NCBI GenBank assembly: GCA_020851565.1
Contig: JADZCN010000005.1
Coordinates: forward strand, 1 to 64,000
DNA: 64,000 bases
Source: Acidobacteriota bacterium
GTDB taxonomy: Bacteria > Acidobacteriota > Vicinamibacteria > Vicinamibacterales > UBA2999
Direction of reading: 5' to 3'
Both the position numbers and the translations under genes were made by a program. Under the pieces are notes generated by a model. The model did not search any database. It saw only the letters and a program-made list of their open reading frames with translations, and had not been told where the DNA came from. Position 1 is the stretch's first letter, and the number at the start of each line of letters is the position of its first letter. Positions 52,577 through 60,148 of the stretch are shown here, one piece after another.

Positions 52577-53976
52577 GCGCGGGCCTCCTGGAATGCCGCG
52601 TGGGCGGCCTGGATGGTCTGGTCGATGACGGCCTGGTCGTGCGCGGCCGAGATGAAGGCCGACTCGAAGGCCGAGGGCGGGAGCAGGACGCCGCGCGCGA
52701 GCATCGCGCGGAAGAAGCGCGCGTACGCCTCGCGGTCCACCGCTGCCGCGTCGTCCCACGAGCGGATGGGGCGCGCCGAGAAGAACACCGTCCACATCGA
52801 GCCGACGCGCTGAATCGACACCGGCACGCCGGCGGCCTCGGCGCCGGCACGCAGGCCCTGCTCCAGGCGTTCGGCGCGCTGCTCGAGCGTGTCGTAGAGA
52901 TGGGGCGTGGCGTCGATTGCGTCCAGCGTGGCGAGGCCCGCGGCCACGGCCAGCGGATGCGCGGCGTAGGTGCCGGCCTGGTAGACGGGGCCGGCGGGTG
53001 CCACCAGCTTCATCAGCTCCCACTGTCCACCAAAGGCCGCCAGCGGCACGCCGCCGCCGGCGATCTTCCCCAGCGTGACCATGTCTGGCGTCACGCCGTA
53101 GCGTGCGGCCGCGCCGCCGCGCGACACGCGGAAGCCAGACATCACCTCGTCGAAAATGAGCACGGCGCCTGCGCGCGTGCAGCGATCACGGAGCCCTTCG
53201 AGGAAGCCCGGCTCCGGCGGCACGCAGCCCATGTTGCCCACAACCGGCTCGACGATGACGGCGGCCACGCCACCGTCGGCGTCCTGGAAGCAGCGATCGA
53301 CGCTGTCGAGATCGTTGAAGCGCGCAATGGCGGTGTCCTGCACGGAGCCCGGCGTGACGCCGGGCGAGTCCGGCGTGCCGAAGGTGGCGGCGCCCGATCC
53401 CGCGCTCACGAGGAACATATCCGCGTGGCCGTGATAGGCGCCGGCGAACTTCACGATGACGCGCCGCCCCGTCGCCGCGCGCGCGACGCGCACGGCGCTC
53501 ATCGTCGCCTCGGTGCCGGTGACGACGAAGCGGATCATCTGGCAGCCGGGCACGCGCGAGACGATGCGCTCGGCGAGGTCGATCTCGGGGGGCGATGCGA
53601 GTCCAAACACGAGGCCGCGGCGGGCCGCCGCGACGACGGCGTCCTCCACCGCGGGGTGCGCGTGGCCGAGGAGCGCGGGTCCCCAGGCGCCGATGTAGTC
53701 GATGTAGTCGCGCCCCTCGCTGTCGGTGAGCCGCGCGCCCTTTGCCGAGACGATGGCGATGGGGTCGCACTTCATCGCCGCAAACGCGCGGACGGGCGAG
53801 TGGACGCCGCCGGGGGTCACCTGGCGCGCGCGGTCGATCCAGGTGCGAGCAGGTGCGGGCGGGTGCGAGCGGGTGCTGTCAGGTGCGGACGGGTGCGAGC
53901 GGGTGCTGTCAGGTGCGGACGGGTGCGGGCGGGTGCTGGCAGGTGCGGGCACGTGCGCACGGGTGCGGGCGCTCAT
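52573..53976 (-). CDS. hemL: Glutamate-1-semialdehyde aminotransferase with repeat-encoded N-terminal extension
   Basis: 467 residues, about 40 longer than usual. The enzyme proper starts near [18 protein letters not shown]; the PLP Lys is in [12 protein letters not shown]. The extra N-terminus is translated from the decamer array at 53843-53972 and reads as degenerate Ser/Pro/His units ([10 protein letters not shown]). The ATG at 53976 overlaps the hemB stop (ATGA), but an internal start after the array would give the normal length; none has a clear ribosome site, so translation through the repeats is plausible. Converts glutamate-1-semialdehyde to 5-aminolevulinate. Confidence 0.95.
   Translation of the reverse strand: MSARTRAHVPAPASTRPHPSAPDSTRSHPSAPDSTRSHPPAPARTWIDRARQVTPGGVHSPVRAFAAMKCDPIAIVSAKGARLTDSEGRDYIDYIGAWGPALLGHAHPAVEDAVVAAARRGLVFGLASPPEIDLAERIVSRVPGCQMIRFVVTGTEATMSAVRVARAATGRRVIVKFAGAYHGHADMFLVSAGSGAATFGTPDSPGVTPGSVQDTAIARFNDLDSVDRCFQDADGGVAAVIVEPVVGNMGCVPPEPGFLEGLRDRCTRAGAVLIFDEVMSGFRVSRGGAAARYGVTPDMVTLGKIAGGGVPLAAFGGQWELMKLVAPAGPVYQAGTYAAHPLAVAAGLATLDAIDATPHLYDTLEQRAERLEQGLRAGAEAAGVPVSIQRVGSMWTVFFSARPIRSWDDAAAVDREAYARFFRAMLARGVLLPPSAFESAFISAAHDQAVIDQTIQAAHAAFQEARA
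53843..53972 (-). repeat. In-frame decamer array, unit GTGCGGGCGG
   Basis: Thirteen ten-base units, several with GAG, TGT or GGA variants. The consensus is the exact complement of the window-edge array at 1-125. Because ten is not a multiple of three, the encoded peptide has a thirty-base (ten-residue) superperiod. It fills the 5' end of hemL from the second base after its start. Confidence 0.93.
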
Positions 53977-54983
53977 CGGATGGTCTCCGCCACGGCCGCC
54001 GGGTGAGGTTGGGCCCGGAGCAGCGTGGCCAGTTCGCGCGCAAAGTAGGTGATGAGGATGTCCGCGCCGGCCCGGCGCAGTGCAATGGAGGTTTCCATCA
54101 TCGCGCGCGGCAGGTCGATCCAGCCGCGTTCCGCCGCCGCGTGTAGCATCGCGAACTCGCCGGAGACCTGGTAGGCAGCCACGGGCACGTCCACGTGCTC
54201 GCGCACGGCTCGGATGACGTCGAGATAGGGAAGCCCGGGCTTCACCATCACCATGTCGGCGCCTTCGTCGACGTCGGCCGTTGCTTCGCGGATGGCCTCG
54301 CGGACGTTGGGCGGGTCCATCTGGTACGAGCGGCGATCGCCGAACTGCGGTGTGGATCCGGCGGCGTCGCGGAACGGGCCGTAGAACGCCGACGCGTACT
54401 TCACCGCGTAGGAGACGATGACTGTCTGCTCGAAGCCGTGGTCGTCGAGCGCGGCGCGGATGGCGGCCACGCGGCCGTCCATCATGTCGGAGGGCGCGAT
54501 GACATCGGCGCCGGCGCGGGCGTAGGCGACCGAGGCGCGCGCCAGCAGCGGGAGCGTCGCATCGTTGTCCACGCCGTCGCCGTGCAGCACGCCGCAGTGG
54601 CCGTGGTCCGTGTACTCGCACAGGCAGACGTCGGCCCAGACGTTCAACGCGGGTGTCGCCGCCTTGATGCGGCGGATGGCCTGCGGGACGGGGCCGTCGG
54701 GATCCCATGCGCCGGTGCCCTCGGCGTCCTTCTCCGCCGGGATGCCGAAGAGGATGACGGAGCCGACGCCGAGCTCGGCCAGCTCAGCGGCCTCGCGGGC
54801 GGCAAGGTCCGGCGACAGGCGCGCCTGGCCGGGCATGGAGGCGATGGGCTCGCGCACGCGCTCGCCGGGGCAGACGAACAGGGGGGCGACCAGCTGTTCG
54901 GGCGCGAGATGGGTCTCGCGGGTCATTGCCCTAAGCGCCGGTGTCCGGCGGAGGCGGCGTCCACGGTGGGTGGGGTAGCTCAT
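53973..54983 (-). CDS. hemB: Porphobilinogen synthase (ALA dehydratase)
   Basis: 336 residues. Zinc-binding cysteines are in [14 protein letters not shown]; catalytic Lys residues are in VSYAVKYAS and MVMVKPGLP. Condenses two 5-aminolevulinates. Starts four bases after hemC and ends in ATGA with hemL. Confidence 0.97.
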   Translation of the reverse strand: MSYPTHRGRRLRRTPALRAMTRETHLAPEQLVAPLFVCPGERVREPIASMPGQARLSPDLAAREAAELAELGVGSVILFGIPAEKDAEGTGAWDPDGPVPQAIRRIKAATPALNVWADVCLCEYTDHGHCGVLHGDGVDNDATLPLLARASVAYARAGADVIAPSDMMDGRVAAIRAALDDHGFEQTVIVSYAVKYASAFYGPFRDAAGSTPQFGDRRSYQMDPPNVREAIREATADVDEGADMVMVKPGLPYLDVIRAVREHVDVPVAAYQVSGEFAMLHAAAERGWIDLPRAMMETSIALRRAGADILITYFARELATLLRAQPHPAAVAETIR

Positions 54984-54987
54984 GGTC

Positions 54988-55941
54988 TTAACAGGGACTG
55001 TCCCCGCTTAACACGGACTTTACAGGGACTGTCCCCAAAATCCCCAGGATCTCGCCGGCGCCCAGCGCCAACAGACGCCGGGCGGCGGCTTCACCCAGTG
55101 CCGAGGCGTCCGTCCCGCGCTCCTCGACCCGCACCCCGTGCGACCCGTCCAGCGTGAACACGCCGGCCGCAAGCGTCAGCTGCGAGCGATCGCACACGGC
55201 AATCGCGCCCACCGGCACCGAGCAGCCACCACCCAGCGCGTGCAGCAGCGTGCGCTCCGCGATGACCGCCCGCCTCGTCGGGGCATCGTCCAGCGCCGCG
55301 AGGAGGTGGACGAGATCCGCGTCGCCGGTCCGGCACTGCACCGCCAGCGCGCCCTGCGCCGGCGCGGGCAGCACCACGTCGGTCGGGAAGACCTCCGTCA
55401 CGTGCGTGTCCAGGCCCAGGCGCACCAGCCCGGCGCGCGCCAGGACGATGGCGTCCAGCTCGCCGCTGGTCACGCGCTGGACGCGCGTGGGCACGTTGCC
55501 ACGAAGCGGATGGATCTCGACATCGGGACGGAGCGCCAGCACCTGCGCCGTGCGGCGCGCGCTGCAGGTCCCGACCCGGGCACCGGCCGGCAGCGTGGCG
55601 AGCGTCATCCCGTTGCGCGCGCACAGCACGTCTTCCACCGGGCCGCGAGCCGGCACGGCCGCGACCGACAGGCCCGGCGTCTGCTCAACGGGCAGGTCCT
55701 TGTAGCTGTGCACGGCCACGTCCACGCGGCCCTCCGCGAGCGCCCGCTCGAGCGTGGCGGTGAAGAAGCCGGTCCCCTCCACGCTGGAGAGCGGGACGTC
55801 GGTGATGCGATCGCCCGTCGAGACGATCTCGACGAGCTCCACGTGGATGCCGTGGGCGAGCACGGCGAGGCGCGCCGCGATGTACCGCGTCTGCCACAGC
55901 GCCAGCGCGCTGGCCCGCGTGCCGATGCGGATTACGGCCAT
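54988..55941 (-). CDS. hemC: Porphobilinogen deaminase
   Basis: 317 residues from the ATG at 55941, overlapping the hemA stop by ten bases. The dipyrromethane-binding Cys is in [11 protein letters not shown]; Arg-rich substrate sites in [12 protein letters not shown]. The last 15 residues ([14 protein letters not shown]) are encoded by a short duplicated repeat at 54991-55036 and are not part of the conserved fold. Makes hydroxymethylbilane. Confidence 0.96.
   Translation of the reverse strand: MAVIRIGTRASALALWQTRYIAARLAVLAHGIHVELVEIVSTGDRITDVPLSSVEGTGFFTATLERALAEGRVDVAVHSYKDLPVEQTPGLSVAAVPARGPVEDVLCARNGMTLATLPAGARVGTCSARRTAQVLALRPDVEIHPLRGNVPTRVQRVTSGELDAIVLARAGLVRLGLDTHVTEVFPTDVVLPAPAQGALAVQCRTGDADLVHLLAALDDAPTRRAVIAERTLLHALGGGCSVPVGAIAVCDRSQLTLAAGVFTLDGSHGVRVEERGTDASALGEAAARRLLALGAGEILGILGTVPVKSVLSGDSPC
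54991..55036. repeat. Duplicated palindrome ACAGGGACTGTCCCC at the hemC end
   Basis: The 15-base unit occurs at 54991-55005 and 55022-55036; each contains GGGACTGTCCC, itself a palindrome. The hemC stop follows the second copy (in transcription order), so the tail of HemC is repeat-derived. Confidence 0.8.
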
Positions 55942-57257
55942 GACGCCGCCCCGGGCTCGAGCGCGAACAGGCGCCGGAGGTACTGGGCCTGCGTGGCGTC
56001 GAGGGGCACGTCTCCAGCTTCGAGTGTCGCCAGCGGAATGGCCAGCACCTGGTCCAGGAGCCGCCGCGTGAGCCGGTCCAGCACCGCGGCGTCGGCCGCG
56101 CCGCCCTCTGGCAGCTCGTGCTGCGCGCGCTCCAGCTCGGCGCGGCGGATGGCTTCCACCTTGCGGCGCAGGTCCGAGGCCAGCGGGCGCAGCGCGTGAT
56201 GGCGCGCCCACGACTGCAGGTGGTGCATCTCGCGATCGATGAGGCCTTCCACCTTCGGCACCTCCGCGGCGCGGCGATCGCGATGCCGCTCCACCTCGCG
56301 CTCGAGCACGCCCAGATCTACGCGCGTCACGCCGGCCACGTCCCCCGGCTCGACCACGTGGGGCATGCTGAGGTCCACGATCATCAACGGCCGGCCGCTG
56401 CGCCCGGAGACGGCGCGCCGGAGGTCGTCCAGGCCGATCAGGTATTCGGGCGCATCCACGGCGCACACCACGGCATCGGCCCGGTCCAGCTCGTCGCGCA
56501 ACCGGTCCAGGGCCACCGCCTCCGCGCCGAGCGGCGCCGCCACGGCCTCGGCGCGGCCCAGCGTCCGATTGGCCACGACCAGCTCACCGACACCGAGCTT
56601 CCGCAGGTGCCGCGCGGCCTTCACGCCCGTGGCGCCTGCACCCAGGACCAGCACGCGGCACCGGTCCAGCGGCAGCGCCCCGGCCACCAGCTGCACGGCG
56701 GCCGAAGCCACGGACTGCGCGCCGGTGCCAATGGCCGTCTCGGCGCGTGCCATGCGCCCGGCCCGCAGCGCGGCCTGCACCACGCCCTTCAGGAACGGGC
56801 CCGCGCCCGTACACGCGTCCAGCGCGGCGCGCACCTGCCCGAGGATCTCCGCTTCCCCGAGGACCAGCGACTCGAGCCCCGCGCACACGCGGAAGAGATG
56901 CTGCGCCGCGGCTTTGCCCGAGAGGTGCGACGCGCTGTCGGGCACGCACACCGCCCGCGCGATGGCCTGGTGCACCGACTCGTCGTCTCCCGGCACCTGC
57001 GCGCGCCAATAGAGCTCGGTGCGATTGCACGTGGCGAGGACGAACGACTCGATACCGGCGGCGGTGAGCGCCTCGTGCAGCGACGTCGCGGTGTCGCAGC
57101 CGACGCTGTGCTGCGGCAGCGCGCCGATGCCGACGTTGCGATGGTTGATGGTGACCGCGCGGAGCGATGCCAGCCCGCTGTAGCGCGCCACGGCATGGAA
57201 GTGCAGCGGAGCCGTGGAGCAGACGCTCTGATGTGGACAGCTGGGAGAGTCGGACAT
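55932..57257 (-). CDS. hemA: Glutamyl-tRNA reductase
   Basis: 441 residues. Catalytic Cys in FVLATCNRTELY; NADPH motif VLVLGAGATGVKAA; C-terminal dimerisation domain. The first 33 residues before TINHRNVGIGALP are an unusual Cys/His-containing extension (SPSCPHQSVCST) that might bind heme or metal, or be an unused upstream start. First committed step of C5-type heme synthesis, usually subject to heme feedback. It follows the response regulator gene after an 88-base leader with inverted repeats. Confidence 0.95.
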   Translation of the reverse strand: MSDSPSCPHQSVCSTAPLHFHAVARYSGLASLRAVTINHRNVGIGALPQHSVGCDTATSLHEALTAAGIESFVLATCNRTELYWRAQVPGDDESVHQAIARAVCVPDSASHLSGKAAAQHLFRVCAGLESLVLGEAEILGQVRAALDACTGAGPFLKGVVQAALRAGRMARAETAIGTGAQSVASAAVQLVAGALPLDRCRVLVLGAGATGVKAARHLRKLGVGELVVANRTLGRAEAVAAPLGAEAVALDRLRDELDRADAVVCAVDAPEYLIGLDDLRRAVSGRSGRPLMIVDLSMPHVVEPGDVAGVTRVDLGVLEREVERHRDRRAAEVPKVEGLIDREMHHLQSWARHHALRPLASDLRRKVEAIRRAELERAQHELPEGGAADAAVLDRLTRRLLDQVLAIPLATLEAGDVPLDATQAQYLRRLFALEPGAASWP

Positions 57258-57312
57258 GGACGCCGCTGCCCATAAGAGTAGTCAGCGCCGCCAACGCCAA
57301 CAATTCGCAACA

Positions 57313-57343
57313 GTACGGAGCGGCCTCCGTACAACTACGGAGG
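57313..57343. promoter_or_regulatory. Three TACGGAG arms forming mutually exclusive hairpins before hemA
   Basis: GTACGGAG (57313-57320) pairs with CTCCGTAC (57325-57332), and CCTCCGTA (57324-57331) pairs with TACGGAGG (57336-57343). The middle arm is shared, so only one hairpin can form at a time. It lies between the regulator stop and hemA start, a suitable place for attenuation or for binding of the adjacent response regulator. Confidence 0.55.
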
Positions 57344-57345
57344 GC

Positions 57346-58002
57346 CTAGGGAGCCGGGTCGATGATGCCCTCCCGCATGGCCACCTGGATGAGCACCGCC
57401 ACCGACTTCACGCCCAGCTTGTGCATGAGGTTGGCGCGATGCGTCTCGACCGTACGGACGCTGATGTTCAGCTCCTTCGCCACCTCTTTGCTGGAGAGCC
57501 CGCGCGCCAGCCAGGTGAGGACCTCGCGCTCGCGGTCGGTCAGTGTCTGGGTGCCGGACGGGGGCTGCCCGCCGCTCCTGAGCAGGCCGGCCAGCTGCTG
57601 CTGGATGGCCGGGCTGAAGTAGGTCTGGCCCGCCATCACGGCATCCACGGCCGCCACGAGATCCTGGACCGCCGAGTCCTTCAGGAGATACGCATCTGCC
57701 CCGCCCTTCACCGCCCGCGACACGTATTCCTGCCCCGCGTGCATCGTCAGGATGATGACCTTGAGGTCGGGGCGGATGGCCTTCGCCGCTCGCAGGACGT
57801 CGATGCCATCGGTCCCAGGCATCTTCAGGTCCAGCACGAGCACGTCGGCGTCGGTGGACTTCACGAGATCGAGCGCGGCCGCGCCGTCCGCGGCTTCTGC
57901 CACCACCTCGATGCCGGGCTGTCCTTCGAGGATCTTGCGGATGCCGCCCCGCACCAGGGTGTGGTCGTCGGCGAGCATCACCCGCGTCCGCCGGTCGCTC
58001 AC
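57346..58002 (-). CDS. NarL/LuxR-type response regulator
   Basis: 218 residues. Receiver domain with phospho-acceptor Asp58 (LVLDLKMPGTDG) and a C-terminal LuxR helix-turn-helix (residues about 148-212, TDREREVLTWLARG ... SVRTVETHRANLMHKLG). The ATG overlaps the histidine kinase stop (ATGA), a coupled two-component system. Transcribed as part of the heme operon, directly ahead of hemA. Confidence 0.95.
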   Translation of the reverse strand: MSDRRTRVMLADDHTLVRGGIRKILEGQPGIEVVAEAADGAAALDLVKSTDADVLVLDLKMPGTDGIDVLRAAKAIRPDLKVIILTMHAGQEYVSRAVKGGADAYLLKDSAVQDLVAAVDAVMAGQTYFSPAIQQQLAGLLRSGGQPPSGTQTLTDREREVLTWLARGLSSKEVAKELNISVRTVETHRANLMHKLGVKSVAVLIQVAMREGIIDPAP

Positions 58003-59285
58003 GACAGCTCTCCAATCGGCATGCGGGCGTCGAGGCGCACGCCGCCGGCGGCACTCCTGTCGATGGCCAGCCGGCCGCCGAGGGCGGTCACGCGCTCGCG
58101 CATCCCGAGCCAGCCCATGTTCGGGCTCGCATCCTCGGCCGCGCCGCGGCCGTTGTCGTCCACGTAGAGGCGCACCTCGCGATCGTCGCTCACGATCCGG
58201 ACCTGTGCCTCGGTGGCGCGCGCGTGGCGGGCCACGTTGGTGAGCGCCTCCTGCACCACGCGGTAGATGACCACCTCCACGTCGGGAGGCAGGCGCCGGT
58301 TGGCGCCGTCCAGGTCCAGCGCGACGGCAATGCGCGTCCGGGTGGAGAAGTCGTCGGCGAGCGCGCGAAGCGCGGGCACCAGGCCCAGGTCGTCCAGCAC
58401 CGAGGGGCGGAGCAGGTTGCTCAGGTCGCGCACCTGTGAGAGCGCGCGCCCGACCATGGCGCCCGCCTCACGCTTGCCTTCGAGCTCGAGCTCGATCTTC
58501 ACGGCCGTCAGCACCTGTCCGGCCTCGTCGTGCAGCTCCTGCGCAATGCGCCGGCGCTCGTCCTCCTGCACGCGCAGCATCAACCGCGTGAGCTGCTCGA
58601 GCTCGGAGGTGCGGGCCGCGAGCCGGTCCCGCTCGTTGCCGAGGACGACGAACAGCAGGCCGAGGCCGATGGCGAAGAGGAAGAGCACGTCGGCGAAGAC
58701 GCCGTAGAGCACCGCCGCGCCAAAGCCGCGCAGCAGCGGGTAATCGAGATGATGCAGCCCCCAGAGGATGAACGCGCCCGCCAGCACCGGGGCCGCCCCG
58801 CTCGTGGCGCGGTCGCGCTCCCGCCAGAACACGACACCCGTCCAGATGGTCACCGCCGAGAGCAGCAGCGTGGCCGTGACGCCCGCCACGAGCATGCTGC
58901 CCATGCCGTAGATGGTGATCCAGGCCCAGGCCACCGATAACGGGACCGCCAGGGCATGCACCGGCCGGAGCTTGAACCCCCGCGACATCTGCAGGGCCGC
59001 GGCCAGCAGCAGGAGCGCGCTGATCCCCGTCGCCGCCTGGTGCAGGAAGAGCCACACCATGTCACGGCGGACGAGAAACGCGGACATGCACGCCAGGCGG
59101 ACGACGTAGACCGACCAGGCCATGGCCCAGGTGAGGAAGTGGTCGCCCCGGTGGCGTTGCCAGAGCACGTAGCAGGCAATGGCCATGACCGAGGTGACCA
59201 CCGACTGGAAGCCGAGGGCGCTGCACTCGACGAAGGTGCGGTCGAGCATGTCCAGCACCGGCGCGGCGGCTTCCTGCACGCTCAC
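57999..59285 (-). CDS. Membrane histidine kinase, NarX-type (HisKA_3)
   Basis: 428 residues. Seven or so membrane segments fill residues 22-215 with no large extracellular loop, so sensing is probably within the membrane. The phospho-acceptor His is in RRIAQELHDEAGQVLTAVK (about residue 250), and the HATPase has VEVVIYRVVQEALTNVARHA and DNGRGA. Partner of the adjacent regulator. Start overlaps the hemD stop (ATGA). No heme-binding signature is visible. Confidence 0.93.
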   Translation of the reverse strand: MSVQEAAAPVLDMLDRTFVECSALGFQSVVTSVMAIACYVLWQRHRGDHFLTWAMAWSVYVVRLACMSAFLVRRDMVWLFLHQAATGISALLLLAAALQMSRGFKLRPVHALAVPLSVAWAWITIYGMGSMLVAGVTATLLLSAVTIWTGVVFWRERDRATSGAAPVLAGAFILWGLHHLDYPLLRGFGAAVLYGVFADVLFLFAIGLGLLFVVLGNERDRLAARTSELEQLTRLMLRVQEDERRRIAQELHDEAGQVLTAVKIELELEGKREAGAMVGRALSQVRDLSNLLRPSVLDDLGLVPALRALADDFSTRTRIAVALDLDGANRRLPPDVEVVIYRVVQEALTNVARHARATEAQVRIVSDDREVRLYVDDNGRGAAEDASPNMGWLGMRERVTALGGRLAIDRSAAGGVRLDARMPIGELS

Positions 59286-60058
59286 GGGGCGACCTCAGCG
59301 GTCTGGAGCGAGGCCAGCGTGGCGGCCGCCGCATCGAAGGCCGCCCGCTCGGGCACCACGCACGCGATGCCCATCGCGGCCAGCTCACGGGCGGTCGTCG
59401 GACCGATGGCGACCACGGCCCTCAGCGCCGCGAGCGCCTCGCGCCCGACGGCGGCCACCAGCGTGGCGGCGGCGCGGGGGCTGGCGAGCACCGCCGCATC
59501 GGCGCGCGCTCGGGCCCAGTCGTCCCGGATGTCGGCGGCGTCGCGGGCCGCCATCGCGTAGGCGTCGACGACCTCGACCGCCGCGCCCGCGCCGCGCAGA
59601 CCATCAACGAGCGTCGTTCGCCCACCGGGCGTGCTGAGGACGAGGACGCGGCGGCCCGGCCACGTGTCCAGATCCGCGAGAGTGCTCCACAACGCGTCGG
59701 CGCCCGCATCCGGGCCGACGACCGGCGGGGGGATGACCCCGAGGGCCTCGAGCGCGCGTGCCGTCGCCTCGCCGACGGCCGCGGTGCGTACGCCCGCGGG
59801 CCAGGGCCTCGAGCGGGCCAGCTCCAGGGCCCGGACAGCGCGCGCACTGGCACAGATCACCCAGTCGAAGGCGTCCAGGTGCGTGGCTGCGCGTGAGATC
59901 GGGCCCGGATCGGAAGGGGGAACCTCGAGCATGACGGGACAGGGCACGGGCACGAGCCCATGGCGCCGCAGGGCTTCGCTCAACGGGCCGTCTGCCGCTT
60001 CCTGTCGCGTGACGGCCACCCGCCACGCGTGCCGCTCCGCTGCTCGAGTCGATGGCAC
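59282..60058 (-). CDS. hemD: Uroporphyrinogen-III synthase
   Basis: 258 residues from a GTG at 60058; an ATG at 60115 would add 19 residues and reach the kinase promoter. Weakly conserved family: two Rossmann-like lobes, with VAVTRQEAADGPLSEALRRHG at the start and VLVLSTPGGRTTLVDGLR, ASPRAAATLV and AIGPTTARELAAMG later. Closes hydroxymethylbilane to uroporphyrinogen III. First gene of the operon, coupled to the histidine kinase and not to hemC as in many bacteria. Confidence 0.9.
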   Translation of the reverse strand: MPSTRAAERHAWRVAVTRQEAADGPLSEALRRHGLVPVPCPVMLEVPPSDPGPISRAATHLDAFDWVICASARAVRALELARSRPWPAGVRTAAVGEATARALEALGVIPPPVVGPDAGADALWSTLADLDTWPGRRVLVLSTPGGRTTLVDGLRGAGAAVEVVDAYAMAARDAADIRDDWARARADAAVLASPRAAATLVAAVGREALAALRAVVAIGPTTARELAAMGIACVVPERAAFDAAAATLASLQTAEVAP

Positions 60059-60088
60059 GCCCGTTGAGTGTACCTGCTCAAAACGTTT

Positions 60089-60118
60089 TTGTGATCGAGC
60101 ATGGGTCGGCGGCATAAT
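60089..60118 (+). promoter_or_regulatory. Promoter candidate of the kinase gene
   Basis: TTGTGA (60089-60094) and CATAAT (60113-60118) with an 18-base spacer. The expected start of transcription (about 60125) lies after the ATG at 60101, so translation more likely begins at the TTG at 60149. Confidence 0.5.
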
Positions 60119-60148
60119 CGAGCAGGCAGACTCCTACTGGGCTCCCCC

